A stretch of DNA of 64,000 nucleotides, taken from NCBI RefSeq assembly GCF_000341285.1, contig NW_005178465.1, forward strand, positions 163,307 to 227,306, in the 5' to 3' direction. Below the pieces are notes generated by a model. The model saw only the letters and a program-made list of their open reading frames with translations, ran no database searches and had not been told where the DNA came from. Origin of the DNA: Galdieria sulphuraria (lineage: Eukaryota; Rhodophyta; Bangiophyceae; Galdieriales; Galdieriaceae). Below, one piece after another: positions 9,537 through 19,899 of this stretch (the stretch's first letter is position 1; the number at the start of each line of letters is the position of its first letter). Both the position numbers and the translations under genes were made by a program.

Positions 9537-10860
9537 ATGAAAAGATTGGTAGTAATAGGAAATGGAAGCTTAGGTCTATGGTGGTGCTTCCACTTGAGTC
9601 AACTACAAAAGAAGTCTTTATGTAAAACATTTCTTCTTACAAGAACTGAGGAAAGTGCTCGATCAATTAGTGAGAATGGAGTTATTGTAGAAGATAAGAC
9701 AACGGCTGAGTGTATTGTTGAGAAGAACAACAGAACAATACTGAATACTTCGAGTACTGTTAGTTTCCACTGTAATTCTTTTTCCAACACAAAACAACTT
9801 TCTAAAGAACTGGAGGATAGTGTAGATATTTTCCTGTTATGTGTGAAGCAATACCAGTTGAAAAGTGCTTTGGTATGGAATATTATTGAGTGTGGGAAAC
9901 TCTTCTTTATCTTATATTTGTCAAGGAGAATTGTGCTGAGTTATTATCTCCAAAGGGAATGGCCATTTCTTTCTGTAATGGCATTGGAAACCTTGAAACT
10001 GTAGCTTCTGTTGTGGGAGTTAACCGTGCAGCTGCTGCAGTTACTTATGAAGCTGTACAAAGGATAAACTCCACAAAGGTATGAACTATATGCTGTTGTA
10101 TCAACCCAAATAATCCTATCGACCTTAGATCATTCATTGGTCAACTGGTAGAACAGTATTGGCAGATACTTTGACAAACTCACCTGAACTGAACGCAAAT
10201 ATTCAATTCCTTTATGATGTTCTGAGACAACAAAACTTGCCAATAGAGTTATTAAAGTCTGTTGATGCAAGAAAGGAAATATGGAAAAAACTAGCAGTAT
10301 GCAATTGAATGTCATTTTTATAGTTTCTTTGCTAAATGATATAGGTTAATTGTGTCATTAATCCATTAGCAACGATCATTCACGGAAGAAATGGACTCTT
10401 ATCAGATAGAATACCTCAAAGTCTATTTGAAGGAATTTGTTGCGAAATTGTAAGTATGCAATAGGAATGATTCCTTGAAGTGACATTTTATCAAAGATAA
10501 TGACTGCAGAAAGAAATGGTGTTATCTTAGAACTTGATGAGCTCATGGCTCAGGTATTAGAAACTATTCGAGTAGGCAGTCTCATTAATAATAAGAGTTG
10601 CTCAGAAGAATTCTAATATGTCGTTAGGAAAGTTCCAATAACATTTGTTCCACTCTTCAAGACATCCAGAGAGGAAGATCGACTGAAATAGACGCTTTGA
10701 ATGGTGCAGTTGTTCGTCTTGCAAGAAATTTTGGTAAATAATTTTCAAGGATTTGTATTTATGCTGAATATTGTTAGGATTGTTAGTGCCCTATTGTGAA
10801 ACTCTTTATCATTTGATAAAAGCCATTGAAAAAGGACAAGATACGAATAAGACAGCTTGA
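9537..10860 (+). CDS. panE: 2-dehydropantoate 2-reductase (ketopantoate reductase)
   Basis: NADPH-dependent reduction of ketopantoate to pantoate in pantothenate/CoA synthesis. Seven exons, 9537-9872, 9926-10078, 10129-10296, 10345-10453, 10510-10571, 10628-10733 and 10778-10860, sum to 1017 nt (338 residues), close to the family length. Motifs in order: Rossmann start VVIGNGSLG, DIFLLCVKQYQL, CNGIGNLE, the catalytic-Lys region WKKLAVNCVINPLATI, NG in HGRNGLL, STLQDIQRGRSTEIDALNG, and LVPYCETLYHLIKAIE near the C-terminus. All are hallmarks of the ApbA/PanE family. No clear targeting peptide is present. The exon-4 donor (GTATGC at 10454) was chosen because only it keeps the frame. Confidence 0.9.
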
Positions 10861-10997
10861 ACTTTGACTATATTCGAATCACGAAACATATTATTTGAAC
10901 CCTCATTCAATAGATATGGATAGCCAACACTAGCCTTTTACGTTCAAGTGTATTACAAATATAAATACGGGCAAAAACAACCGCGCTCTTTCGGCTC

Positions 10998-11357
10998 TTA
11001 CAGACCGTCGTCACTTGGAGTATTTGAACTGTTGTTTTCCCCTTTCTTGCTTTGAACTCTGGAATCCGAGTGCACTTCATTTCCTACAGAGGCCAGTCCT
11101 CTGACTCGGTTCAATTCGTTTTCCAAGAAGTGGACTTTATTGTCCAGTTCCTTGGTGGTTTCCGTAACCTATGACAATCAGGAGATTCAAAGCATTCCTG
11201 CAACACTAGAACTGCTTCCTACCTCATCAGACCACTCTTCTATGCTTGAAGTAAGCATATTCCCTGCGAGTTTCAGGTCTCTGTGTAGTTTCACATAACC
11301 AACTGAGCAAGCTACCGTCACGCCAGCGAGGAATGCAGCAAAATGGGTTCGAAACAT
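10998..11357 (-). CDS. Small single-pass membrane protein with coiled coil, unrecognised
   Basis: Hand-built two-exon gene: 11223-11357 and 10998-11168 with a 54-nt GT-AG intron. It totals 306 nt, 101 residues. Residues 5-22 (HFAAFLAGVTVACSVGY) form one hydrophobic segment directly after a basic start. This resembles an N-terminal mitochondrial inner-membrane anchor. The following part is charged with a probable short coiled coil (TKELDNKVHFLENELNRV) and a Ser/Lys-rich tail. Intact frame across a good intron and a sensible start and stop argue for a real gene. I do not recognise the family. It may be a MICOS- or complex-assembly-type small protein, but that is speculation. It is divergent from the SPX-RING gene. 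Confidence 0.55.
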
Positions 11358-11452
11358 GTTTTTCCCACAAAGAACAGTTTTAGATAAGATGCGATACGAT
11401 TTTATTCTTTTCCAATTTTTGGATGTAAAAATTCAAGTTGTGTGCAGTACAA

Positions 11453-12880
11453 ATGAAGTTTGCTCATCAATTGGACCGTATCGTAGCAGAGTCTGACGAA
11501 GACTATGCAAAGCAATATGTGTCTTATAGAAACCTCAAGAAGGACTTGAGACGTAAAAACAGGCACTTGAAAAAGCTGTTCTCTCAGCAGTCGTTCGTGA
11601 CAGAGGGAGACTTGTCCAATTCTTCTGTAGTTCCTTTCCCTACGAAAGGAAAAGTCGAAAGCTCAAAAATACTTGAAAACAATGGAAGACACTTTATGTC
11701 ACCTTTTCATATGGCAACAGAAGTTAATAGCGAATTGACAACCAATCATTCCCAGGAAAGGTTTTCTGGGCCGGAAAAAGCTTTGTCTTCACAAGTTTCT
11801 GGGGACGTTACAGAAGACAACATTGAAGAAATCATCCGCGACCAGAAGAAAAATATTTTGGCTGAGGAAGAGTTTGCTACAAATATTGTCTATATCGACC
11901 CTAAGGATGCTGCGTTCTTTCATCATTTGGACGAAGAATTAGAAAAAGTAAACCGTTTTTTTCTTCCAAGGGCAAAAGCTCTTCTTGAACGCTATGAATA
12001 TTTAGAGAAACAGGAGTCCAAGTTGAAGCTTTTCTCTTCTTTCAAGACGCTTAAGGAAAAATTGTTCCCTATTCGAACCCAAAAGGTAAAAGAAGCTTCA
12101 GAAGGAAGACTTGAGAGTTCTTCCAATTCCAAAAGTTCTAATGGTTTCGATTGTGCTAGAAACAGTTCTAATGCCGAGAGCACATCATTTGGTTCTTCAT
12201 CAACTTCTTTGAACAGGAATGAGAAAGATAATTTTGCCTATATTGATAAGCTCAATTCAACTGTTGAAGTTTACAAAGAGGCATTACGATTGCTACAGTA
12301 TGTGAATGTGAATATCACAGCGTTTCGAAAGATTCTGAAGAAGCACGACAAATTGTGTGAATTGTCGGTTGGGAAACAATATCTACGTTTGAAAGTAGAG
12401 TCACAACCGTTTGTACATTCAGCGTTGGCAAAGACTTTGGAAGAATTGGGCTATCGAGGCTCTATTATTGTTTCTTTGGTTAGGAAACGTCCTTCGGAGT
12501 TGTCTAATATGGAAGAATATCATTGTCCTATTTGTCTTTCTCTTTTATACAAGCCTATGGCACTTCCTTGTGGTCATCGGTTTTGTGGAAAATGTATAAG
12601 TCGTGCTATTTTACTTGACTTTCATTGTCCAGTTTGTCGACACGATTATTCTAGTGGAGTTCGTCTCGAAAGGAAGAAATCTTTGGAGCGTTTTCTGAGA
12701 GAGTCATTTCCAGATGCCTGGCAAAAGAGAAAGGAGGAAGTTCTACAAGATGAGAAAGACCGCGAGAGGATATTGGCAAATACTCAACAAAACAATCGAC
12801 CGCGCGCAACATTATTTGATCCAAGACATGACACGAATAATCACGATCGTGAATATCTAGATACTTGCAGAGTATCATGA
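11453..12880 (+). CDS. SPX-RING E3 ubiquitin ligase (NLA/BAH1-like)
   Basis: Single exon, about 475 residues from the ATG at 11453. The N-terminal SPX domain begins MKFAHQLDRIVAES with YVSYRNLKKDLRR. It continues after a Ser-rich insert with FFHHLDEELEKVNRFF and NITAFRKILKKHDK (the Lys-rich inositol-phosphate-binding helix). SPX domains bind inositol pyrophosphates that report phosphate status. A C3HC4 RING finger follows at about residues 354-395: CPICLSLL, CGHRFCGKCI, FHCPVCRHD. This order is that of plant NLA/BAH1, which ubiquitinates phosphate transporters. The C-terminal ~80 residues are charged. Role in phosphate homeostasis is inferred from the family. Confidence 0.85.
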   Translation: MKFAHQLDRIVAESDEDYAKQYVSYRNLKKDLRRKNRHLKKLFSQQSFVTEGDLSNSSVVPFPTKGKVESSKILENNGRHFMSPFHMATEVNSELTTNHSQERFSGPEKALSSQVSGDVTEDNIEEIIRDQKKNILAEEEFATNIVYIDPKDAAFFHHLDEELEKVNRFFLPRAKALLERYEYLEKQESKLKLFSSFKTLKEKLFPIRTQKVKEASEGRLESSSNSKSSNGFDCARNSSNAESTSFGSSSTSLNRNEKDNFAYIDKLNSTVEVYKEALRLLQYVNVNITAFRKILKKHDKLCELSVGKQYLRLKVESQPFVHSALAKTLEELGYRGSIIVSLVRKRPSELSNMEEYHCPICLSLLYKPMALPCGHRFCGKCISRAILLDFHCPVCRHDYSSGVRLERKKSLERFLRESFPDAWQKRKEEVLQDEKDRERILANTQQNNRPRATLFDPRHDTNNHDREYLDTCRVS

Positions 12881-13194
12881 TTATTTTAATGGTATACATG
12901 ACTGGCATCTATTGATGAATATAATGAAAGAAAGATACGAAATACAATTTATGTTCCAAACTATTCTTTTGTTAAAGTTATTTTGAACTTGTCCATTTGC
13001 ATTGGTTTTGTGTATTGCAATGTCATTATTCAGATAGACAGATGGCTTGTAACTTAGAAAGCCATATCAGAGCAATATCTACAATTGGAACTAAGAATAG
13101 AAATGAAAGCCACGTGTCATGAATTCTTCTTCCACTATTGAGTCTTTCAACCCCAACACGTATAGTAATTTATTGACTCTCAAGTATTTGGAAT
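12881..13194. other. Convergent 3' spacer
   Basis: About 310 bp between the convergent SPX-RING and HflX genes. No ORF or RNA gene is seen. It presumably holds both 3' UTRs. Confidence 0.5.
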
Positions 13195-14841
13195 TTACAA
13201 AGAATATGTTGTATTTCCAGACGCTCCTTGATGATGACGTCCCTTTGCTAATCTTTTCCATTCTTTTTCGTCTTCAAGTTGCCTCATATCGATGTTGTTC
13301 TTATCGTTGGAATGCACAGGAACAAAGTATAAAGACTCTTGATCCTCCGTAACACGATATTCTGCAAGAAGTAAAGCAACATTATCAGTTGAGCGACCAA
13401 GAATATATATGCCATCTGGTCTATAGTCTTCAACATCCAAAATGCTATACTGATGAATACGAGGCAATAGATCACATCTATTGTACGGTATTAAAGCTTC
13501 AATTGGTACTAGTAAAGAACTAAGGGTTTCTCCTAGAATATATACAAGGTCTTGAAGACCTTCACCAGTAGCTGCCGAAACAGCGACATGTTTATCTATC
13601 TGAGCAGCCTTCAAACGGATAGAACCGGTGTTGCCTTGAAAACGGTCAATTTTGTTCCAAACAGTTATCATACTCTTTTCAGCTGCACCAATCTCTCGTA
13701 AAACTTCCATTACAGCTTTCTGTTGGGACTCAGAAGAAGGAGATGATATATCTACCACATGTAAGAGAATATCCGCAGCAGCTATTTCTTCTAATGTGGC
13801 GCGAAATGCAGCGACTAGAGTAGTGGGAAGCTTCTGAATAAAGCCAACAGTATCTGTCATAAGAATGTCTGGATGAACATGAAGTCCAGGTAATCGACAT
13901 CTACGAGTAGTTGGGTCTAAAGTGGCAAATAAACTATCTTGTACCAAAACTCCAGCATTGGTTAAAGCATTTAACAATGTACTCTTTCCGGCATTGGTAT
14001 ATCCCACAAGAGAAACTACAGGAACTTCAAATTGCCTTCTTTTCTTTCGTTGCCTCGCTCGGTGCGAACGAACGTCTTCCAACTCACCTTTAAGCTGTGA
14101 AATACGGCTACTAAGTAGTCGTCTATCGGATTCGATCTGAGTCTCTCCTGGGCCACGGAGTCCAACACCACCAGCACCCGACTGTCTTTCTAGATGGGTC
14201 CACAACCTTGTGAGTCTAGGTAGACGATACTGATTCAAGGCTAACTCCACTTGAAGTTTTCCCTCTCTCGTCTTTGCATGCTGTGCAAAGATATCCAAAA
14301 TCAACGCAGTTCTATCCAAAACATTGACTACTTGCTTGTCTTTTGCTAATTTGCGCTCCAAATTCTTCTGTTGTGAAGGTGAAAGCTCACAGTCAAATAC
14401 CACAGTATTGCATTCATAGCAAACTAGTAGGCTTCTAATTTCACTAACCTTTCCAGAGCCCACAAAAGTTACGGGATTGGGAGTTTCCAGTCTCTGATAT
14501 GTCGTTGCCAATACTTCAAGTCCTGCTGTGTGACATAACTCTTGTAACTCTGACATGGTTTCTTCTAAGCTGAAACTACTCGCTTCTAAAAGGCAATCAA
14601 CTCCGACTATGACACAACTTTGTAGTTTCCTTTCTCCAACAGTAGTCAACGAACACCTCCAGTCCAGTCCTGTGAGCTCAGTGTTGACCTTTCGTATTGT
14701 TACACTGTTCCTCCTCCAAAAACAATTTTTCTTATGTCTACAGGTTAATAAACTTAAACACAACTTTTTTTGAAACTTCAACAAAGGGTTTCTACACGAA
14801 ACTGAAGGGTCAATAAAGCTGACTACATAACTAGCAAACAT
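13195..14841 (-). CDS. hflX: HflX-family ribosome-associated GTPase, probably organellar
   Basis: Single-exon 548-residue protein. After a ~75-residue basic, hydroxylated N-terminal extension (candidate transit peptide) comes the HflX N-domain: TAGLEVLATTYQR, then GSGKVSEI, VFDCELSPSQQKNLERKL and LDRTALILDIFAQHA. The signature GAGGVGLRGPGETQIESDRR precedes the G domain: G1 GYTNAGKST, G3 DTVGF, G4 NKID, G5 VSAATG. In bacteria HflX splits stalled 70S ribosomes, and an organellar form fits the extension here. The C-terminus extends about 100 residues past the G domain, as in plant and algal members. The first ATG at 14841 gives the longest extension, and a later ATG is possible. Confidence 0.88.
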   Translation of the reverse strand: MFASYVVSFIDPSVSCRNPLLKFQKKLCLSLLTCRHKKNCFWRRNSVTIRKVNTELTGLDWRCSLTTVGERKLQSCVIVGVDCLLEASSFSLEETMSELQELCHTAGLEVLATTYQRLETPNPVTFVGSGKVSEIRSLLVCYECNTVVFDCELSPSQQKNLERKLAKDKQVVNVLDRTALILDIFAQHAKTREGKLQVELALNQYRLPRLTRLWTHLERQSGAGGVGLRGPGETQIESDRRLLSSRISQLKGELEDVRSHRARQRKKRRQFEVPVVSLVGYTNAGKSTLLNALTNAGVLVQDSLFATLDPTTRRCRLPGLHVHPDILMTDTVGFIQKLPTTLVAAFRATLEEIAAADILLHVVDISSPSSESQQKAVMEVLREIGAAEKSMITVWNKIDRFQGNTGSIRLKAAQIDKHVAVSAATGEGLQDLVYILGETLSSLLVPIEALIPYNRCDLLPRIHQYSILDVEDYRPDGIYILGRSTDNVALLLAEYRVTEDQESLYFVPVHSNDKNNIDMRQLEDEKEWKRLAKGRHHQGASGNTTYSL

Positions 14842-14884
14842 TTTATTCTGTTGAAATCAATTGCCAAAAAAGTAAATAGCAAAA

Positions 14885-14908
14885 TGTTATATATATATAT
14901 ATATATTG
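14885..14908. repeat. TA dinucleotide microsatellite
   Basis: A run of about ten TA units lies between the HflX start and the PEN-2 stop codon. It is a simple repeat with no gene association. Confidence 0.7.
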
Positions 14909-14974
14909 AGTATTGAGTCTGCAGAAATACATACTGTCCAACTGAAAACTTTGTCAAGTAGTGTAAAAAAGATT

Positions 14975-15338
14975 TCAGAAAATCTCTATTGTTTGCGGTC
15001 CTCCATTCCATATTCTCAAAAATATTAGCCAAACTAGAAATAAACTAGACACAATAACTAAAGCCAATTTACTCTTTCGGATATCTAAACGATAAAAAGA
15101 CCAAGGAAAGTACATAGAAACCCAAAAGTAAGTTAATAACCATCTAACCTTGCTTCACACTTGAACCCAGGTTGAGCTTAACAACAATACCATGTCGGAA
15201 AAATAGAACATGAAAAAGCCATAATACAGGAAGTCCCAAATATCCACATAAATACAAACGCCTACTTATACCAACATATTTTCTTTCCACTACTTCCTGT
15301 CGGCCACTTGAGTTTAGTATTTCCAACCCAGTCGACAT
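14975..15338 (-). CDS. PEN2: Gamma-secretase subunit PEN-2
   Basis: Hand-assembled two-exon gene: 15149-15338 and 14975-15084, with a 64-nt intron. It totals 300 nt, 99 residues, against about 101 in animals and plants. Exon 1 carries the diagnostic block SRRLYLCGYLGLPVLWLFHV, equivalent to the conserved YYxGGFxxLPxLW segment. Exon 2 has DIRKSKLALVIVSSLFLVW, matching the basic residues and the second hydrophobic segment. PEN-2 activates presenilin endoproteolysis in the intramembrane gamma-secretase complex. The exon junction restores the frame, whereas reading straight through gives an immediate stop. The start codon is 36 bp from the divergent hydrolase gene at 15375. Confidence 0.85.
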
Positions 15339-15374
15339 AACTGAGAATTATACGCAAATGAATCTTTATAAAAG
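15339..15374. promoter_or_regulatory. 36-bp divergent interval between PEN-2 and the hydrolase gene
   Basis: Only 36 bp separate the two start codons, so a shared bidirectional promoter with very short 5' leaders is implied. The segment is AT-rich, but no motif stands out. Confidence 0.4.
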
Positions 15375-16518
15375 ATGTTTTGGAGAACTCCTAAGGACTG
15401 GATTCGTTTATCTGTAAGCAGACAAATAAGGTTTCGACAACTGCAAACAACTAAGAAATATCAAAATAACTCTGAAGCATTATCAACTCCAGAAAAGAAA
15501 GGAGGAGGCTGCGTTGTTCCACTATCTTATTACAAGTTGGAACCAAAGAAGGCTTTCAGTCAGTTGGGAGTCGAAGCAGGAAAGCCTCCTCCTTTGATAG
15601 TTCTTCACGGTATATTAGCCTCAGGAAATACTTATCGTTCCGTTTTAAAAAGAGAAGACTTTGGTAAGTTATTTGTGTTCCTTTGTGACTTGTTCAGATT
15701 GATTCTTTTAAAGTACCAGAGAGAGAAATATATGCCGTGGATCTAAGGAACCACGGAGCCAGTCCTCATGTACAGGAAATGGCTTATGAAGCAATGGTTA
15801 AAGACGTCAAATGTTTTCTTGAGGATAACGGAATTTCCAAGGCCTGTATTTTGGGTCACAGTATGGGTGGAAAAGTAAGGTACTTTTAGCATGAATGATG
15901 CCGACGTCTAAAGCACTCTCAATTAGGTAGGTATGCAATTTGCACTGGAGAATCCAGATTGGGTTTCTGAACTAGTGGTGGTGGATATTGCTCCGGTGAC
16001 CTATCAACAAGAATCAATGGATAAGAATCTTCCAACAGAAGCAGTTTATGCAATGGCAAGGACAAAGCCTCACCAGTGTAAATCTAGAAGGTAATAAGTA
16101 GTTTTACTTTAAATTGAATAACTGGAAACATTGCTCTAGTGAAATTGACACTGCTTTGGAGCAACAAGGACTTACTAACGAGAGAGTACGACAGTTTGTG
16201 TTAACCAATCTTATTCCCGACGATGAAAAGCCAGGCTACTACAAGTGGCGAGTCAATCTTCACTCTTTGGTTGATTCAATGGAAGCCATGTTGAGCTTTC
16301 CATCTATACCAGCTGAACGAGTATTCCGCGGACCAACTTTATTTGTACGGGGAGAAAACTCGCCTTATATTCAGCCAAATATTCACGAAACTACAATCCG
16401 TAAATATTTTGTGAACGCTGTGATAAAGACTATTCCTCATACAGGTCATTGGCTGATCTCAGAAGAACCAGACCAGTTTACTCGTTTAGTGAACGAATTT
16501 CTCTCTTTGCAAAAATAA
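15375..16518 (+). CDS. Alpha/beta hydrolase, ABHD11-like, probably mitochondrial
   Basis: Four exons, 15375-15663, 15714-15874, 15927-16090 and 16140-16518, sum to 993 nt (330 residues). A basic N-terminus rich in Arg and Gln is a plausible presequence. The hydrolase core has the oxyanion-region LIVLHGILASGNTYRS, then AVDLRNHGASPH, the nucleophile elbow ILGHSMGGKVGMQFAL, VVDIAPV, and a final catalytic His in IPHTGHWLISEEPD. The DLRNHGxSPH plus VVDIxP combination is characteristic of ABHD11. In animals ABHD11 protects lipoylated 2-oxoglutarate dehydrogenase in mitochondria, and the substrate here is unknown. Confidence 0.82.
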
Positions 16519-16552
16519 AAAGAAACATCGATAGTACGAAAAAGGAATCATT

Positions 16553-17419
16553 CTACTCCAAAAAGTCGATATCTTCAGCTTCTTTACTGAATGAAGGTTT
16601 TTGCCGTTTTTGCTTTCCAAGTTGCTGTAACTTTTCTTCCATTTCTTTGTTTATATCGCGTAAGAAATATATTCGATGTTTTCCTTTTTTAGAAACTTGC
16701 TGCGCCTTCAAACTTTCCAATCTTTCTTCTTCTGTTGGAATGCTTTTCGTTGTTTCCTCCATTCCACTTCCACAACATGAAATACAACGCTCCCTTCTTA
16801 AGCCTCCACAAACTGGACAATAATATAAGTCACCCCAAACTCTCCGAGGAAGGACTACTTCAATCTGTCGATATCTTATTCGAAAATTATTTCCTGGACC
16901 AAATCTTACAAAACCTTGACCATGACAATATTCACAAGTCATCATTCCAATACCTTCACAACGTTCACATAGAAGAGTATTCTTTGATTTATTCGTAAAA
17001 GGCTTCATCCACGAAAACTGTGACTTTGAATACTTTACTTGTGAGTGAATTTCTTCAAGGGCATATTCCACAGCGTGCTTCCAACTGCTCTCGTCTGCTG
17101 GCAACTCTGTCAGCTCCTTCTCTTCTAATAGTGGGTCAGAAAATACTTCACCAAGATCTACAGGAATATCATTCAAGCCTACACCTCGTCTATGGGAACC
17201 CAAGCCTGAACTGATTGGACTTGTCAGTTCTTCCATTGGATGCTTTGACGAGTTCCAATTATCTACAAAGTCCCCAGAGCTCAGACTTTTCCTTGTCGAT
17301 TTTTTGCTGCGTTTTGGTATACGACTCGATTTGGCTTTTGAGGAGTCCTTTGAATCACCTCCCTTTGCTACAAGGGTCCAACAGTTACGACTCACGTGAG
17401 CACTGAAGGTAAACGCCAT
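16553..17419 (-). CDS. DnaJ-type zinc-finger protein (BSD2/PSA2-like), probably plastid
   Basis: 288 residues from the ATG at 17419. The frame continues to another ATG at 17542, but the later start gives a better transit-like N-terminus (MAFTFSAHVSRNCWTL, basic, Ser-rich). Residues about 175-250 contain a CxxCxGxG-type zinc-binding domain: CERCEGIG, CEYCHGQG, CPVCGG, and CISCCGSG. The last repeat is CxxCxGxG and the third lacks its final Gly. No J domain is present. Such proteins (BSD2, PSA2, LQY1) act as thiol chaperones for plastid complexes including Rubisco and photosystem I. The C-terminal 60 residues are charged and helical. Function and location are inferred. Confidence 0.65.
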   Translation of the reverse strand: MAFTFSAHVSRNCWTLVAKGGDSKDSSKAKSSRIPKRSKKSTRKSLSSGDFVDNWNSSKHPMEELTSPISSGLGSHRRGVGLNDIPVDLGEVFSDPLLEEKELTELPADESSWKHAVEYALEEIHSQVKYSKSQFSWMKPFTNKSKNTLLCERCEGIGMMTCEYCHGQGFVRFGPGNNFRIRYRQIEVVLPRRVWGDLYYCPVCGGLRRERCISCCGSGMEETTKSIPTEEERLESLKAQQVSKKGKHRIYFLRDINKEMEEKLQQLGKQKRQKPSFSKEAEDIDFLE

Positions 17420-17540
17420 CCTCCTTGTGAAGTAAATATTCCAATTCAAAAGATGTTTACTCAAAAGTGCTTTTTTACAATTAAAATGTGCTTTGTAGTC
17501 GTCTGAATAGTGTTTTCCAATCGAGTGAAAAACGAACGAC

Positions 17541-19899
17541 ATGAAATTGAATAAAATGGATCAGACTGAGCAGATGGAGACTTTACGTACGTTCACTGTT
17601 TCTTTGTTTATCCTTGTTATTAACCAGACTTAGCTCAAGTTCCTTTTTTTACTCAAGAAGATTGGGAAGCAATTGAAGGTCTTTTAGTACAGAGCCCAAC
17701 AGCAGAGTCACTTTCTTCAGTCGAAGATAGAAAGGGTGAGTTCAACGGCAAGGATATCCCAGCTAGTTCGGTGACTGTAACTGCACCAAATACCGTGAAT
17801 AGTTTATTAGAAACAATAAAAAGTGGAAATGGCGTTAGTGATGCCTTTGAAGTCGTTCAGAATTGTCTCCGGGAAGCAGAGTCAAGCTGTGTGGAGGAAT
17901 ATGTGAGCGAAGGAAATAAAGTTGTCAAACTTCGTGATCAAGTCTTGCAGTGCGACACAGACTTGAACGAAATAGAGCAGAAGATAACTTATTGGTCCAG
18001 TCGTTTAGCTCTCTTATCGAGGACTACCCAAGAATACTACGAAGAAGCTATCTTAATGAACGAGCGTTTGTTACGCGAAAAGCAGTCACACGGGACTATT
18101 TTGCAATTCTTAGAAAACGCTACGTTATCTTCGGAATTAGTTTCAGGAATAATAGAATTGGACCCCTCTAACAAACAATTCGTTCAGTATCTAATTGAAC
18201 TTCAAGAAAAGGTTTATTTTCTCTCAAAACCTGAAACTCGGGAGTGTGCGGTGATCAAGGATATTCAACCATTTACACAAAAAATGATAAGTCGCGCGAG
18301 TGAGAAGGTAAAAGATCATTTGCAGTCAAAGATACAAATGCTGCAGAGTCCGAACACCAACGTACAAATTATTCAGCAAAATGTTTTGTTGAAGCAAAAA
18401 GAGTTTTTCAGATTTCTTCGTCAGTGTTCTCCAAAGATATATAAGGAAATAGAAAATTCATATGTATCTGTAATATCTGGAATCTATCAAAGCCTATTTA
18501 GGAAGTACACGGACGGATTATTAGCATTGAAGCAGGAAGTGAATCTCAAAGGAGAGAATTTAATCGATGGAAGCTGGTTTGGTCCAAACTTTGGAGGTTC
18601 CTTTGTTTCAACAAGCAGCACTGGTGCATTTGTATTGGGGAACCGTATAGAGTCGTTGCGTAAATTGGAAGAACCGGCAGTCGTTTTAGCCATTGCCAAA
18701 GAACGTCGTCGAAGGTGAGTGACAAGTTGTTCTTTTCGTGTAGTTATTGAAGCCTTCCAAAATAGGTTGTTTATAGAAGAGATATTTCGATGTTTGATTA
18801 AGCTGTTAGTTGACACTTGCACATCCGAATTTCTTTTTGCGTTGGAAACTTTTGGCCCAGAATCTGACATGCTCGTTTTTCAGATACTTAGAGATGTCTT
18901 TGCGTTATGCTTTGGTACATTTGAAAGACAATTAACATCAACTTTTGACCTTTTTGGCTGTTTACTCATCATGAAACAGAATGAATTGTTTCGGAATGTC
19001 ATGGCGACTCGTGAGATTTCTTTGATGGATGACTTTTTTGTAAAAATGGATATCTTGGTAAAGCCTCGTTTCCAAGAACTGATACAACAAAGCATACAAA
19101 ATGTTGCACAAGCATCATCCAAGCCGCTATTTCCTGGTCAAGTAAGGAGATTTCAATTTTCTTTTTTTTTCCTTCATTTATTCTGTTCTAGGAAGACGTG
19201 TCTCCTTTAGCACTTACTAGACGCTATGTAGAATATGCTTCAGGACTTATTCAAGTTATGGTTGAGATGAGCACCAGTGACAAGATGCTGGAAGAAAATA
19301 TCAAACGACTACGAATGGAATATGTGAGTTTATTGAACAGAATAGGAAATCATTATTCTAGAAAGAAGTCTCGGTCATTGTTTGTAGTAAATAATTTAGA
19401 TCTAATATGTCTCGTCTTGGAAGAACGGAAGCTGGAACACACGGAAGAATATTCTTTTTATGAATCCATTTTATCCAAGCAGATAAGCACAATTGTAGAG
19501 TTGGAACTGGAAGAGCATTTTTCTGATTTTATGGTATTATTCAAGTGAGTTGGTTATTTGTAGAATGATTTCTTTATTTGTTCAATCTCTTTTTTTAGTC
19601 GGTATTCCAAAGATCATTCAATAATGGATAACAATGGTGAGTCACAATTCAAGAAAATTTTGAAAGAATTCTCGTCAAACTGGAAGACCAGTTTGGAACA
19701 CATTCGAGACAATACATTGGATAATTTTCCGAACTTTGAAAGAGGAAAGGATGTAAGAAAGAAGACTATGACTAGACTATTAACGTGCTATCGAGAAATT
19801 TATCAAGCTATCGAAGAAAAGCATAACTCATCGTATAGTGCTTTACCTAGTGTTAACAGTTTGATTCATGAGATTCGAAAATATGTTGAGAATTTTTGA
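17541..19899 (+). CDS. VPS52: VPS52, GARP/EARP tethering complex subunit
   Basis: Five exons, 17541-17586, 17628-18714, 18766-19141, 19192-19544 and 19599-19899, sum to 2163 nt (720 residues), nearly identical to the length of animal Vps52. The N-terminal half is coiled coil. Diagnostic blocks are LQSKIQMLQSPNTNVQIIQQ with LLKQKEFFRFL, YQSLFRKYTDGLLAL, the mid-region LTRRYVEYASGLIQV, LFVVNNLDLICLVLEER, and the C-terminal WKTSLEHIRDNTLDNFPNF with SLIHEIRKYVENF at the end. Vps52 holds the GARP complex together and tethers endosome-derived vesicles at the trans-Golgi. All introns are short, and the frame is kept at each junction. Confidence 0.9.

Noticed and set aside
17420-17542. Longer N-terminus for the zinc-finger protein from ATG 17542
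   Set aside because: It would overlap the VPS52 start codon and add a stretch without targeting character. The ATG at 17419 gives a transit-like start.
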